This document shows, piece by piece, positions 19,418 to 29,329 of a stretch of DNA of 64,000 bases (positions within the stretch are counted from its first letter, which is position 1; each line of letters begins with the position of its first letter). Source of the DNA: Clostridia bacterium. Its GTDB lineage: Bacteria; Bacillota; Clostridia; Monoglobales; Monoglobaceae. The stretch lies in assembly GCA_017620615.1 (NCBI GenBank), contig JAGAUW010000008.1, positions 1-64,000 on the forward strand, given 5' to 3'. The position numbers and the translations under genes are program-made. The notes beneath the pieces are model-generated. The model worked only from the letters and a program-made list of their open reading frames with translations. It made no database searches and had not been told where the DNA came from.

Positions 19418-20125
19418 ATGTCAGATAAATTTATGCGAACCGAAATGCTCCTTGGAGCAGAAAATATGAAAAAACTAAAATCGGCTCACGTTGCAGTTTT
19501 TGGTCTTGGCGGCGTTGGCGGACACGCGTGCGAAGCTCTTGCAAGATGCGGAATACAGAATTTCACACTGTTTGACAACGACAAGGTAGCATCTTCAAAT
19601 CTTAACCGTCAAATCATTGCAACAGTTGACACGATCGGTATGGACAAAACAGAAGCCATGAAAAACCGAATTCTTTCGATTAGCCCCAGCGCAAAGGTTG
19701 TTTGTCACAATATTTTTTATCTCCCTGAAAATGCCGATAATTTTTCGTTTTCAGGCATCGATTATGTTGTGGATGCCATTGATACTGTCAGTGCTAAGAT
19801 TGAGCTTGTTCTCAGGGCCAAAAAATTGGGTATTCCTATCATCAGTTCAATGGGTACGGGCAACAAGCTAAATCCTACAGAACTAAAGGTTGCAGATATT
19901 TACAAAACTTCTGTTTGTCCTTTGGCAAGGACCATGCGCACCGAACTCAAAAAACGTGGTATCAATCAGCTCAAGGTTGTTTATTCCGAAGAAAAAACCT
20001 TGAAACCGCTTTCCGAAACCGATACAGGAAACCAAAGACGTCAGACTCCTGGAAGCACTTCCTTTGTGCCGTCGGTTGCAGGACTTATAATCGCCAGTGA
20101 AGTTATTAAAGATTTAATAAAATAA
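19418..20125 (+). CDS. tcdA: tRNA threonylcarbamoyladenosine dehydratase (ThiF/E1-like)
   Basis: 235 residues. The nucleotide-binding loop GLGGVGGHACEALARCG is near residues 29-45, followed by FDNDKVASSNLNRQ with the E1-type arginine, VDAIDTVSAKIEL, and the TcdA-like GTGNKLNPTELKVADIYKTSVCPLARTMRTELKKRGI and PGSTSFVPSVAGLIIASEVI. TcdA converts t6A37 in ANN-decoding tRNAs to cyclic t6A. It starts 12 bp after the S component and ends at a terminator shared with hpf. Confidence 0.92.
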   Translation: MSDKFMRTEMLLGAENMKKLKSAHVAVFGLGGVGGHACEALARCGIQNFTLFDNDKVASSNLNRQIIATVDTIGMDKTEAMKNRILSISPSAKVVCHNIFYLPENADNFSFSGIDYVVDAIDTVSAKIELVLRAKKLGIPIISSMGTGNKLNPTELKVADIYKTSVCPLARTMRTELKKRGINQLKVVYSEEKTLKPLSETDTGNQRRQTPGSTSFVPSVAGLIIASEVIKDLIK

Positions 20126-20130
20126 CAAAG

Positions 20131-20170
20131 AAATACCACCTGCTGTTTGAAGGTGGTATTTTGTATTTTT
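20131..20170. terminator. Terminator between convergent tcdA and hpf
   Basis: 11-bp stem AAATACCACCT / AGGTGGTATTT with T-rich sequence on the plus side and A-rich on the other, able to serve both directions. Confidence 0.85.
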
Positions 20171-20703
20171 TATTCGGTTTCAAGCAGGCCATAGTCCCCG
20201 TCGTTGCGTTTGTATACAATGGTAATTTTCATAGTATCAGCCTGACGGAAAATAAAGAAATTATGACCAAGCATATTCATTTGAAGTATAGCTTCTTCTG
20301 GTGTCATGGGCTTTGAATCAATCTTCTTTTTCTTTATGATATTGAATTCATTTTCCTCTGCAACACTTTCGAAGCTGTCCATTATGGTATCATATTCGCC
20401 TATTCCGGGCTGACGCAAATGCTTTGCAAGCTTTGTCTTATTCTTTCTGATTTGTCTGTCAAGCTTCGCTAAGCAATCATCAGTTGCCGCAATAAGATCT
20501 TTATTTTGAGCCTCTGCCCTGAAAACAAAGCCTTTATGCACGAAAGTAATTTCCATAATAATATCATTTTTTTGTTCAGCAATCAAAATTTTGCACTCAA
20601 CATCGCCGTCAAAGAATTTATCAAGTTTTTTGACTTTGTCAAGCAGCTTTTCTTTTCTGGCATCCGACAACTCAACTTTTTTGCAAATAACGTTATACTT
20701 CAT
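20170..20703 (-). CDS. hpf: Ribosome hibernation-promoting factor, long form
   Basis: 177 residues from the ATG at 20703; an ATG 15 bases earlier overlaps the GGAGG ribosome site. The N-terminal ~100 residues are the S30AE/RaiA fold that occupies the 30S decoding site. The C-terminal domain (KPMTPEEAILQMNMLGHNFFIFRQADTMKITIVYKRNDGDYGLLE) mediates 100S dimerisation in the long form typical of Firmicutes. It stores idle ribosomes in stationary phase. Confidence 0.95.
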   Translation of the reverse strand: MKYNVICKKVELSDARKEKLLDKVKKLDKFFDGDVECKILIAEQKNDIIMEITFVHKGFVFRAEAQNKDLIAATDDCLAKLDRQIRKNKTKLAKHLRQPGIGEYDTIMDSFESVAEENEFNIIKKKKIDSKPMTPEEAILQMNMLGHNFFIFRQADTMKITIVYKRNDGDYGLLETE

Positions 20704-20759
20704 ACATCTTGCCTCCATTCCGGTTATATTTGAAAGAAGCCATCATGCTCCTTAATCAA

Positions 20760-20788
20760 ATTATACAACACAGAACCAATTTTTGCAA
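20760..20788 (-). promoter_or_regulatory. hpf promoter
   Basis: TTGCAA (20788-20783), 17-nt spacer, TATAAT (20765-20760) on the minus strand. Confidence 0.7.
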
Positions 20789-20811
20789 GTGTTTTTGTAA
20801 GAAATTACATA

Positions 20812-21975
20812 TTATATATAAATTATATCAATATTTATTACTCCATTGAATCTTGAATCAATCTTTTTAAGTTCGGCATCAATCCTCTGTTTCAATGTAT
20901 CAAGCTCTTTATATTCTGCAGGAACTTCAATATCAAATATAAGATTTATGTTATTAACACCATCAACCATCCTGAAATCATGGATATTCATACCTTCATC
21001 CATTCTCTTCACAATTTGCTGAACCTTGAGCTTTATACTTTCAGTATATTCACAATTCACAGAAATCGGGTCCATATGAATGACTATATGTATGCCAAGT
21101 TCATCACTTATTTTGTGTTCAAGGGCATCAATTATTTCATGAACCTCCACAATGTCACAGTCATCCGGAACTTCAGCATGAACAGACGCAAGCACTCTTC
21201 CGGGGCCGTAATCATGGACAATCAAATCATGTACACCAACAATACTATCAGAATTCGAAATAATCTTACGGATTTTCTCAGTAGTATTCTTATCAGGGGT
21301 AGTCCCCAAAAGAAGTCCTATTGTATCCATTGAAATTCCAAAGCCTGAATACATAATAAGCAGCGACACAGCCGTACCCACAACGCCGTCAAGGGGCGCA
21401 AAGTTTATAAGTTTTCCAAGCAAAGATGCGAGTATTACCGCCGAGGTTGCCACAACGTCGTTGAGATTATCCCTTGCCGCAGCCATAACAACGCCTGAAT
21501 TTACAGCCTTGCCCATAGTGTGATTATACCGATACATCCAGAACTTCACCGGCACAGAAATGCATAAAATTGCAAGAGGCCATGGTGAAAGCTGTATAGG
21601 AGCAGGGTTTAGCACCTTGCCAACTGATGACTTAAGAAGTTCAAATCCCACCAATATTATAATAAAAGAAACAATAAGTGCCGAAATATATTCATATCTT
21701 CCATGCCCGAAAGGATGCTCCTTGTCGGGTTTTTTGCGGCTTAACTTTGCACCTATGATGGTCACCACCGAAGAGCCTGTGTCAGAAAGGTTATTGAACG
21801 CGTCAGATATTATGGCGATACTTTTCATAGACATTCCTACAACAATTTTAAGCACAAACAAAAGAAGATTGCACACAATTCCCAAAAGTCCAGCCACGGT
21901 GCAGACTTTTGTGCGAACTGTATCGTCTGTCATCTCACGACCTTTTGAAATTTTATTAAGCAAATATTTTGTCAA
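20812..21975 (-). CDS. Cation diffusion facilitator family transporter
   Basis: 387 residues from TTG 21975 (GGAGG nine bases upstream); ATG 21933 is an equally possible start. About six helices occupy residues 25-215. Metal-site motifs are SDAFNNLSDTGSS in helix 2 and AARDNLNDVVATS in helix 5, with HPFGHGRYEY between helices 2 and 3. The C-terminal half has a CDF cytoplasmic domain plus ~100 further residues with a second domain-like repeat. It exports divalent metals (Zn, Mn, Fe or Co) by proton exchange; the metal is not predictable. Last in the hprK-dnaE run. Confidence 0.9.
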   Translation of the reverse strand: MTKYLLNKISKGREMTDDTVRTKVCTVAGLLGIVCNLLLFVLKIVVGMSMKSIAIISDAFNNLSDTGSSVVTIIGAKLSRKKPDKEHPFGHGRYEYISALIVSFIIILVGFELLKSSVGKVLNPAPIQLSPWPLAILCISVPVKFWMYRYNHTMGKAVNSGVVMAAARDNLNDVVATSAVILASLLGKLINFAPLDGVVGTAVSLLIMYSGFGISMDTIGLLLGTTPDKNTTEKIRKIISNSDSIVGVHDLIVHDYGPGRVLASVHAEVPDDCDIVEVHEIIDALEHKISDELGIHIVIHMDPISVNCEYTESIKLKVQQIVKRMDEGMNIHDFRMVDGVNNINLIFDIEVPAEYKELDTLKQRIDAELKKIDSRFNGVINIDIIYI

Positions 21976-21991
21976 AGTTCAACGCCTCCGC

Positions 21992-24900
21992 TTATTTTAC
22001 TTTTTTAACCGAGTCCTCACCAAGAATTTTTTCAAGAGCGGAAATCATTCTTTCATCCTTAAGCCACATACTTTTGGGTGCCTGCAAGGTTTCTTTGGTG
22101 TCTTCAAAATAGATTAACACAGGAACTATTCCATTACTCCCGCCGAGAATTGCCTTTACCTGACTCATTTTTTCTTTATCGGAAGAATTCATCTTCAGGT
22201 AAAGCTTTCTAAAATCAGGTACCCAGCTTTCAAGAAATTCTACGCCCTCAAGCCGTATTTTTGTTCCTCTTTCCTCCTGAACATCCAGATTCCCCTGAAT
22301 TATACAGAAGTTTTCTTCCTTCAATAAAGCATCAAACTTTTTCACTTGAGACGGAAAAACAAGAACTTCAATCTCACCCGTAAGGTCTTCGAAAGTGATA
22401 TAAAGCATAATTTCACCGCGTTTGGTCAGCTGTTCTTTGCGCTTTGAAATCATTCCGCCAAGCTTCACCTTCATATCCGATGAAAATTTGTTATTTTCAT
22501 TTTCAATGATTTCAAGAATGGTGGTGCTTGAATTTCTGCTTATAACATCTTCAAGTCCGTCAAGAGGATGCCCTGAAACATAAACTCCAAGATATTCCTT
22601 TTCAAAGTTGAGAAGGTCACGTTTTGGCATTTCGGGCATGTGGGGAAAATCATCAAATGGTGCTGCGTCTTCTTCAAACATGTTGAAAAAATCAAGCTGA
22701 CCCGAAACCGCATTCTTTTGCTCCTTTACCGCTGAATCAATAGTGTTTTCATAGACGCTCAAAAGCACGGAACGGTTTATATTGAGGCTGTCAAACACAC
22801 CGCTTTTTATCATAGATTCCGCAAGGCGTTTGTTAAGCTTTTTGTCGGATATCCTCGTGCAAAAATCTTTAAATGATACAAATTCTCCATTTATCTTGCG
22901 TTCCTTTGTCATATCGTCAATAAATGCAGAACCTACATTCTTGATAGCAGCAAGTCCAAAACGAATATCCTTTCCGTCAGGAACAAAGCTGGTATAACTT
23001 TTATTTATGTCAGGAGGCAGTATCTTTATTCCTAATTTTTTCGCCTCATTTATGTGTTTTGTGATTTTCGTGGAGTTTCCCAAAACGCTGGTGAGAAGTG
23101 CCGCATAAAATTCGGTGGGATAATGGCACTTAAGCCATGCAGTCTGGTACGAAACAAAAGCGTATGCCGCCGCATGTGACTTGTTGAACGCATATTTTGC
23201 AAAATCCATCATTTCGTCAAAAATGGTTGTCGCTGTCTGCTCATCAATGCCACGGCTTATACCACCCTCAACCTCCACTTCGCCCTTTTCATTTTTTATT
23301 CCATAGACAAAGTTTTTGCGTTCCTGCTCCATCACCTCAGTCTTCTTTTTGGACATAGCTCGTCTCACCAAGTCAGCACGGCCAAGAGAATATCCGCCAA
23401 GCTCACGAACAATCTGCATAACCTGTTCCTGATAAACAATACAGCCGTATGTGACATCAAGGATATTTTCAAGAAGCGGATGCTTGTATTTCACGTTTCC
23501 GCTGTTTTTGTTTGCAATATACCGAGGAATAGAATCCATCGGTCCCGGTCGGTAAAGGGCAATTCCCGCTATTATATCTTCAATGGAGCCAGGAGAAAGT
23601 TCTTTCATAAACTCTTTCATTCCGGCACTTTCAAGCTGGAATACACCGTCAGTTTCGCCCCTTGAAATCATTTCATAGGTTTCTTTGTCGGTCATATCAA
23701 CTTCATCTATATTTATATCAATTCCGTGAGTATGTTTGATATTTTTCACTGCATCACGGATGACCGTAAGTGTGCGAAGACCCAGAAAATCCATTTTGAG
23801 AAGACCGAGTCGTTCAATGGTTGTCATTGTGAACTGGGTTGTTATGACATCATCATTTCTTGAAAGTGGAACGTACGTCTGCACAGGCTCACGGGTAATA
23901 ACCACCCCTGCCGCATGAGTTGAAGTGTGTCTTGGAAGCCCCTCAAACTCTGATGACACGTCGATAAGGCGCTTTACCTGAGGATCTGTTTCATACATCA
24001 TTTTAAGCTGATTATTGCTTTCGAGTGCACTTTGGATGGTGACATTCAGTTCGTTGGGGATTTGCTTTGCAACGCTGTCCACAAAGCCATATGGCATATC
24101 AAGAGCCCTACCCGTGTCACGAATGGCAAGCTTTGCCGCCATTGTTCCAAAAGTGACTATTTGTGCAACACGGTCTGTCCCGTATTTTCTGTTTACATAG
24201 TCAATAACCTCACCTCGACGTTCATAGCAAAAGTCAACGTCAATATCAGGCATTGTAACACGCTCGGGATTTAAAAACCTCTCAAAAATAAGGTCATACT
24301 TTATTGGATCAATGCTTGTTATTTCAAGGCAATATGAAACGATACTTCCTGCCGCACTGCCTCTTCCCGGACCAACCATAATTCCATTTTCACGTGCAAA
24401 GTGTATAAAGTCCCATACAATCAGGAAGTAGTCCACATAGCCCATTTCCTCTATTGTTTTAAGTTCATATTCAAGTCTCTCACGTATTTCCGGCTCAGCA
24501 TCGGGATATCGTCTCGCAAAGCCCTCATAACAAAGCTTTCTTAGATACTCAGGTGATGTAAAACCATCAGGAATGTCGAATTTTGGCAAATGGAGTTTTC
24601 CAAACTCAATCTCCACATTGCACATATCCGCAATCTTCTGTGTGTTTTCAAGTGCCTCAGGGATGTAGGAGAAAAGTTCTTTCATTTCGTCTTCGGATTT
24701 TACAAACATCTCCTGAGTGGACATTTTCATTCTGTTTTCGTCAAAAACAGTCTTTCCCATCTGGATACACATAAGTATATCTTGAAACTCTGCATCCTCA
24801 CGTTTTACATAGTGAATATCATTCGTTGCAACGATGCCAAGGTCAAGTTCTCTGGCAAGGCGAACAAGCTCACGATTCAGCATTTTCTGTTCAAAAATGC

Positions 24901-25432
24901 CATGATCCTGAATTTCAATAAAGTAATTTTCTTTGCCAAAAATATCAATAAATTCAAGAGCTGACTGTTTTGCACCATCATAATCATTATTCAGTATCTT
25001 TTTTGAAAGGACGCCTATCATACAGGCACTCAGGGCTATTATCCCCTCGCTGTTTTCTCGAAGAACATCCATATCAATTCTTGGTTTATAATAAAATCCG
25101 TCAACATAGCCAATTGAAACAATGTTCATCAAATTTTTATAGCCAATATTGTTTTTTGCGAGCAAAATAAGATGTGAACTTGAGGAGTCAAGCTCGTGAG
25201 TTTTATCTTTGTGACCACGGGACGCAACATAAACTTCACAGCCAAGAACTGGCTTTATACCTATACTTTTTGCATATTCATAAAAATCAACCACGCCAAA
25301 CATACAGCCATGGTCTGTTATTGCCATTGCTGTTTGTCCAAGTTCTTTTGCTCTGTCCAGTATTTTTTTTATTGTACCTTCTCCATCAAGAAGGCTGAAC
25401 GCTGTATGTGTATGCAAATGTGCAAATGCCAT
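21992..25432 (-). CDS. dnaE: DNA polymerase III subunit alpha (DnaE type)
   Basis: 1146 residues from ATG 25432 (AAAGGA upstream), beginning MAFAHLHTHTAFSLLDGEG, the PHP domain. The polymerase core includes GPGRGSAAGSIVSYCLEI, catalytic aspartates in MPDIDVDFCYERRGEV, HAAGVVITREPV, LYRPGPMDSIPRYI and NKSHAAAYAFVSYQTAWLKCHYP. Helix-hairpin-helix and OB-fold (tRNA_anti) regions follow near residues 760-1020. In Firmicutes DnaE extends primers beside the replicative PolC. It begins 31 bp after whiA. Confidence 0.97.
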   Translation of the reverse strand: MAFAHLHTHTAFSLLDGEGTIKKILDRAKELGQTAMAITDHGCMFGVVDFYEYAKSIGIKPVLGCEVYVASRGHKDKTHELDSSSSHLILLAKNNIGYKNLMNIVSIGYVDGFYYKPRIDMDVLRENSEGIIALSACMIGVLSKKILNNDYDGAKQSALEFIDIFGKENYFIEIQDHGIFEQKMLNRELVRLARELDLGIVATNDIHYVKREDAEFQDILMCIQMGKTVFDENRMKMSTQEMFVKSEDEMKELFSYIPEALENTQKIADMCNVEIEFGKLHLPKFDIPDGFTSPEYLRKLCYEGFARRYPDAEPEIRERLEYELKTIEEMGYVDYFLIVWDFIHFARENGIMVGPGRGSAAGSIVSYCLEITSIDPIKYDLIFERFLNPERVTMPDIDVDFCYERRGEVIDYVNRKYGTDRVAQIVTFGTMAAKLAIRDTGRALDMPYGFVDSVAKQIPNELNVTIQSALESNNQLKMMYETDPQVKRLIDVSSEFEGLPRHTSTHAAGVVITREPVQTYVPLSRNDDVITTQFTMTTIERLGLLKMDFLGLRTLTVIRDAVKNIKHTHGIDINIDEVDMTDKETYEMISRGETDGVFQLESAGMKEFMKELSPGSIEDIIAGIALYRPGPMDSIPRYIANKNSGNVKYKHPLLENILDVTYGCIVYQEQVMQIVRELGGYSLGRADLVRRAMSKKKTEVMEQERKNFVYGIKNEKGEVEVEGGISRGIDEQTATTIFDEMMDFAKYAFNKSHAAAYAFVSYQTAWLKCHYPTEFYAALLTSVLGNSTKITKHINEAKKLGIKILPPDINKSYTSFVPDGKDIRFGLAAIKNVGSAFIDDMTKERKINGEFVSFKDFCTRISDKKLNKRLAESMIKSGVFDSLNINRSVLLSVYENTIDSAVKEQKNAVSGQLDFFNMFEEDAAPFDDFPHMPEMPKRDLLNFEKEYLGVYVSGHPLDGLEDVISRNSSTTILEIIENENNKFSSDMKVKLGGMISKRKEQLTKRGEIMLYITFEDLTGEIEVLVFPSQVKKFDALLKEENFCIIQGNLDVQEERGTKIRLEGVEFLESWVPDFRKLYLKMNSSDKEKMSQVKAILGGSNGIVPVLIYFEDTKETLQAPKSMWLKDERMISALEKILGEDSVKKVK

Positions 25433-25463
25433 TGTTTTCACATCCTTTTTCTCTGGTTTTTCC

Positions 25464-26339
25464 CTACAAGTTTTCTGCAATATCCAAAATTCTTTTTAAA
25501 CGGTGATTTACTCCTGACTTTGAAAGCGGCGGAATTATTTTTTTGCCAAGCTGTTCAAGGCTCAAATCCTTATAATATAGCCTTAAAACAGCCACTTCTT
25601 TGAGGTCATCGGGAAGATTGTCAATCCCCATAAATTTTTCTATATCTTCTATTGCTCTTATGTGACGGCTTGATGCCTCCATAACCTTGTCCATATTGGC
25701 AGTCTCGCCGTTTGATGTCCTCGTTATTTCACTCCGTACCTCTTTTTCAATTTTTACATTGAGTATTTCCATTTGCGCACTGAACGCACCCATATGAGCC
25801 AATGCATCGCATATAATATCACTGTTTTTTGTATAAAGCACAAACCCATTATTCTTTTTAATAGTACGAAATCCAAGTCCCATATTTTCAAGAAGTTTTT
25901 TAAACTCGCTGTGAATATATGTACTGTACATCTTGAATTCCATATTATAATTTTTATTGGGGTCAGTCATTGTTCCCCCACCCAAAAAAGCGCCCCTCAA
26001 AAACGCCGCACTGCAACATTCGTTTTTTATGAGATTTTGAGAAAAACCGCTTTTTTGATTTTCATATTCAAGGATTTTTTGTAAAACCTTTTTATCGGAC
26101 AAAACACAAAAATAACTGCTTTTGAGACTTTTTATCTGAACATCTGTATCAAGACAGGATTTCAAAAGTGTCGCAAACCTCTGTATTGCATCAAAACTTT
26201 CAAGCGAAACCCTGATTTCTGTACCCCGGAATTTGCCCGCAAACATCAAAATCCCCATCATTTCCGCTTCACAGCAGCAAGACTCACTTATCTCAAGTTT
26301 TGAAAGCATTTCCTTTGTCCTTTGAGAAAAAGTTTTCAC
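25464..26339 (-). CDS. whiA: DNA-binding protein WhiA
   Basis: 291 residues. The N-terminal LAGLIDADG-like fold contains CCSAAFLRGAFLGGGTMTDPNKNYNMEF, and the C-terminal HTH is LEQLGKKIIPPLSKSGVNHRLKRI. In Gram-positives WhiA affects division and, in Bacillus, carbon flux; it usually neighbours yvcJ/yvcK, but here it lies between murB and dnaE. Confidence 0.95.
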   Translation of the reverse strand: MKTFSQRTKEMLSKLEISESCCCEAEMMGILMFAGKFRGTEIRVSLESFDAIQRFATLLKSCLDTDVQIKSLKSSYFCVLSDKKVLQKILEYENQKSGFSQNLIKNECCSAAFLRGAFLGGGTMTDPNKNYNMEFKMYSTYIHSEFKKLLENMGLGFRTIKKNNGFVLYTKNSDIICDALAHMGAFSAQMEILNVKIEKEVRSEITRTSNGETANMDKVMEASSRHIRAIEDIEKFMGIDNLPDDLKEVAVLRLYYKDLSLEQLGKKIIPPLSKSGVNHRLKRILDIAENL

Positions 26340-26371
26340 ACAAAAACCTCCTTTCGCAGTTTTCCTATATC

Positions 26372-27271
26372 TTAAAATTCACCTATCATTTTAACTTCAG
26401 TTTCAAGCGTTACTCCAAAATTTTCCAAAACAACTTTTTGAATGTATTCAATAAGGTCAAGAACATCCTTTGCCGTAGCGTTTCCTGTGTTTATTATGAA
26501 GCCTGCGTGCTTCTGGGAAACCTGAGCACCACCTATCCCATAACCTTTTAGCCCCGACTGTTCAATAAGTGCCCCCGCAAAATATCCAACCGGTCTTTTG
26601 AAAACGCTTCCGGCACTGGGCTTTTCAAGAGGCTGTTTTGACGTACGCCTGCTTGTATAGTCATCCATCCTTTTTCTTATTTCACAAGGATTGTCAGCTT
26701 TGAGAGTAAGAGTACACCCCAAAACTATATAATCATTCTTGGAAAAAAGGCTGGTTCTGTACCCAAAGTCACAATTTCCATTTGAAACAGTGAAAATTTC
26801 TCCATTTTTGTCCATATACTCTACGGATTTTATAACTTCTTTAATTTCGTGCTCATAAGCACCGGCATTCATAAAAACCGCACCACCAATGCTCCCGGGA
26901 ATTCCCGATGCAAATTCAAGTCCTGAAAGTCCTTGACGCTGTACATAATTTGCCACCTTTGATAAAAGAGCACCACTTTCAACATAACATTCATTTTCAA
27001 ATATTTCAATGTTATCCATCTGTTTTCCAAGGCAAATAACCACACCGCGTATCCCTTTGTCACCAACCAGCAAATTTGACCCGTTACCCAGCACAAAAAA
27101 AGGCATTTTTGCCTCTTTTATAACGGCAATAATCTGCGTCAACTGTTCTTTGTTCTGCGGCATCAAAAACCAATCTGCACTGCCACCTATTTTAAATGTT
27201 GTGTGATTTTTCATAGGCTCATTTTGGAAAACATTTTCTTTGCCTAATATCTCTTCAAAAATTTCGCGCAT
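26372..27271 (-). CDS. murB: UDP-N-acetylenolpyruvoylglucosamine reductase
   Basis: 299 residues. FAD-binding motifs GNGSNLLVGDKGIRG and SGIPGSIGGAVFMNAGAYEHEIKE, the FGYRTS motif, KPSAGSVFKRP with the catalytic serine, and the terminal TEVKMIGEF with its glutamate identify MurB. It reduces UDP-GlcNAc-enolpyruvate to UDP-MurNAc in peptidoglycan synthesis. 14 bp after the PHP gene in the same run. Confidence 0.96.
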   Translation of the reverse strand: MREIFEEILGKENVFQNEPMKNHTTFKIGGSADWFLMPQNKEQLTQIIAVIKEAKMPFFVLGNGSNLLVGDKGIRGVVICLGKQMDNIEIFENECYVESGALLSKVANYVQRQGLSGLEFASGIPGSIGGAVFMNAGAYEHEIKEVIKSVEYMDKNGEIFTVSNGNCDFGYRTSLFSKNDYIVLGCTLTLKADNPCEIRKRMDDYTSRRTSKQPLEKPSAGSVFKRPVGYFAGALIEQSGLKGYGIGGAQVSQKHAGFIINTGNATAKDVLDLIEYIQKVVLENFGVTLETEVKMIGEF

Positions 27272-27285
27272 AATATCTGCCTTTC

Positions 27286-28017
27286 CTATTCCTCAAATTT
27301 GAACACCTTGTTCTTCTTTTTCGATATATATTCTATGAACCTTTCTGCCGTTAAATTCATAACCAGTCTTTCCGGAAAATCAATTTCCTCAAGCATTTCA
27401 ATTGCCTTTGATACCTCTCCCACTTTGCTCATAAAATGGGCATCCGAATTGACCACCACCGGCGTTTCATATTTTTTGCACGCCATAGCAATTTCTCTGC
27501 ATATTTCAATATTCCCGGGTCTTGAAATAAAGGAATGATTGTTTATTTCAATGCATTTGTTTTTCTCTTTTGCCCGCTTCACCACCGCATTAATATCGAA
27601 AGGATAATCCGGTGAGCCGATGTGTCCCAGAATATCAACATACTCATTTTCGATTACATTGAGCCACGTCTTTGTGTGGTCACCGCCTCTTTCCTCCTGG
27701 TATGTTGGTGGATGGATTGACGCAATCACAACCTCCAAGTCACAGAGGACTCTCTCGAGGATGTCGATATCTCCATTCGCATTCAGAATATTTACCTCTG
27801 CACCGCAAAGGAGTTTTACTCCCTCAATCATCCTTGGCAGTGCTTTGAAATACATAAAATGCCACATATGCGGCGCATCGCCAATACTCGGTGCATGATT
27901 AGTCATTGCAACCAACTCAAGTCCTTTTCTTTTTGCAGCGAGCATATTTTCATAAAGGGTGCTGTATGCATGTGTGCTCACATTTGTATGTGTGTGAACG
28001 TCTGTCAAAATCTTCAT
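27286..28017 (-). CDS. PHP-domain phosphatase (YcdX-like)
   Basis: 243 residues. Metal-site motifs of the PHP family are visible: DVHTHTNVSTHAYST at the start, AMTNHAP, GAEVNIL, VVIASIHPPTY, GHIGSPDYP and VNSDAHF near the end. YcdX-type proteins are trinuclear-metal phosphatases or phosphoesterases; the natural substrate is unknown. Encoded between hprK and murB, as in many Clostridia. Confidence 0.85.
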   Translation of the reverse strand: MKILTDVHTHTNVSTHAYSTLYENMLAAKRKGLELVAMTNHAPSIGDAPHMWHFMYFKALPRMIEGVKLLCGAEVNILNANGDIDILERVLCDLEVVIASIHPPTYQEERGGDHTKTWLNVIENEYVDILGHIGSPDYPFDINAVVKRAKEKNKCIEINNHSFISRPGNIEICREIAMACKKYETPVVVNSDAHFMSKVGEVSKAIEMLEEIDFPERLVMNLTAERFIEYISKKKNKVFKFEE

Positions 28018-28044
28018 TTTACTTTTTTCTCCGTTTTTCGATGC

Positions 28045-28965
28045 TTATTCGCTCATTTGTTCCATAAGTCTGTTATTAAGTTCTTCCGCGGCATTATAGC
28101 CCATTCGGCGCTGTCTGTTGTTCATCGCTGCAATTTCAAAAATTACCGCGAGGTTTCTGCCGGGGCGGATTGGAATAACGAGCGAGGGAACATCTATGCC
28201 AAGTATTTCGGTATAATTATCCACTAGGCCAAGTCGGTCATACTGTTTGCCTTTTTGCCATGATTCAAGGTGAATAACAAGATCGATTTTTTCTGTATCC
28301 TTGACTGCACCCATACCAAAAATTTTCTTTACGTCAACAATGCCAATACCGCGCATTTCAATGAAGTGGCGGATAATTTCAGGTGACGAGCCAACCAGGG
28401 TCTTTGATGAAACGCGACGTATTTCCACAGCATCATCAGCAACAAGTCGGTGGCCTCTCTTCATAAGTTCAACAGCCGCCTCGCTTTTTCCTATTCCGCT
28501 TTCACCAAGGATAAGAATACCCTCGCCATAAACCTCAACCAAAACCCCATGTCTCGTAATTCTTGGAGCAAGCTCAATATTAAGAAATGCAATAAGAGCA
28601 CTCATAAAACTTGATGTTCCAAGTGATGTCCTAAGAATGTTTATTTCGTGTTTTTTAGCGGCTTCCAGCATTTCTTCAGGGACTTCCATTTCACGGCTCA
28701 CAACAGCCGCCGGGATTTTTTTGCTAAAAAACTCATCAAAACGTTTGTATCTTTCATCAGACGAAAGCGATGCTAAATAGGTGTTTTCAACCATGCCAAA
28801 AATCTGTAGCCGTTTAGGGTCAAAATAATCAAAAAAGCCCGCCATAGGAAGTCCGGGACGATTTACATCCGTAGTAGATACCAATGTGTCTCTGTGGGGC
28901 ACATACACCTCTTCAAGTTTGAATTCATCTATAATTTTACTCAATTTAACTGAAAATTCTTCCAT
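28045..28965 (-). CDS. hprK: HPr kinase/phosphorylase
   Basis: 306 residues from ATG 28965 (AAAGGAG upstream); a GTG 12 bases earlier overlaps that site. Walker A is GESGIGKSEAAVELMKRGHRLVADDAVEI, and the family signature is HLESWQKGKQYDRLGL. The enzyme phosphorylates and dephosphorylates HPr at Ser46 in response to glycolytic state and so controls CcpA-mediated carbon catabolite regulation. First gene of the run leading to dnaE. Confidence 0.96.
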   Translation of the reverse strand: MEEFSVKLSKIIDEFKLEEVYVPHRDTLVSTTDVNRPGLPMAGFFDYFDPKRLQIFGMVENTYLASLSSDERYKRFDEFFSKKIPAAVVSREMEVPEEMLEAAKKHEINILRTSLGTSSFMSALIAFLNIELAPRITRHGVLVEVYGEGILILGESGIGKSEAAVELMKRGHRLVADDAVEIRRVSSKTLVGSSPEIIRHFIEMRGIGIVDVKKIFGMGAVKDTEKIDLVIHLESWQKGKQYDRLGLVDNYTEILGIDVPSLVIPIRPGRNLAVIFEIAAMNNRQRRMGYNAAEELNNRLMEQMSE

Positions 28966-29008
28966 AACAAAAAGCACTCCTTTGACTCTTTTGTATTTTC
29001 TTCTTTAT

Positions 29009-29036
29009 AGTATATCACAATTAACAATTTTTGCAA
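29009..29036 (-). promoter_or_regulatory. Promoter of the hprK-dnaE run
   Basis: TTGCAA (29036-29031), 16-nt spacer, TATACT (29014-29009) on the minus strand. Confidence 0.6.
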
Positions 29037-29080
29037 ATAGATATAAAAAATTTTGTTATAATAATATTATATTTTCTGTA

Positions 29081-29109
29081 TTGACTTTTTCAAATCTTTA
29101 TGGTATTAT
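29081..29109 (+). promoter_or_regulatory. Promoter of the tRNA-Asp/tRNA-Thr pair
   Basis: TTGACT (29081-29086), 17-nt spacer, TATTAT (29104-29109), 19 bp before tRNA-Asp. Confidence 0.75.
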
Positions 29110-29128
29110 ATCAAAGTGGTTTTCATGT

Positions 29129-29205
29129 GGTCCGGTAGTTCAGTTGGTTAGAATGCCAGCCTGTCACGCTGGAGGTCGTGGGTTCGAGCCCCATCCGGAT
29201 CGCCA
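29129..29205 (+). tRNA. tRNA-Asp (anticodon GUC), CCA encoded
   Basis: 77 nt. Acceptor GGTCCGG pairs with CCGGATC (one G-U), then G73 and CCA. Anticodon loop CTGTCAC gives GTC, and the T-arm GGGTTCGAGCCC is canonical. Confidence 0.97.
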
Positions 29206-29208
29206 TAC

Positions 29209-29284
<76 letters not shown>

Positions 29285-29286
29285 CT

Positions 29287-29325
29287 AAGAAAAACTCCGA
29301 AAGCATCGCTTTCGGAGTTTTTCTT
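29287..29325. terminator. Terminator after the tRNA pair, facing the feo operon
   Basis: 18-bp perfect inverted repeat (29287-29304 and 29308-29325) with a 3-nt loop, A-rich on one side and T-rich on the other, so it can stop tRNA and feo transcripts. Confidence 0.9.
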
Positions 29326-29329
29326 ATTT

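Noticed and set aside
21560-22117. 185-codon plus-strand open frame across the CDF and dnaE genes
   Set aside because: Runs across the boundary of two genuine minus-strand genes; no domain recognised.
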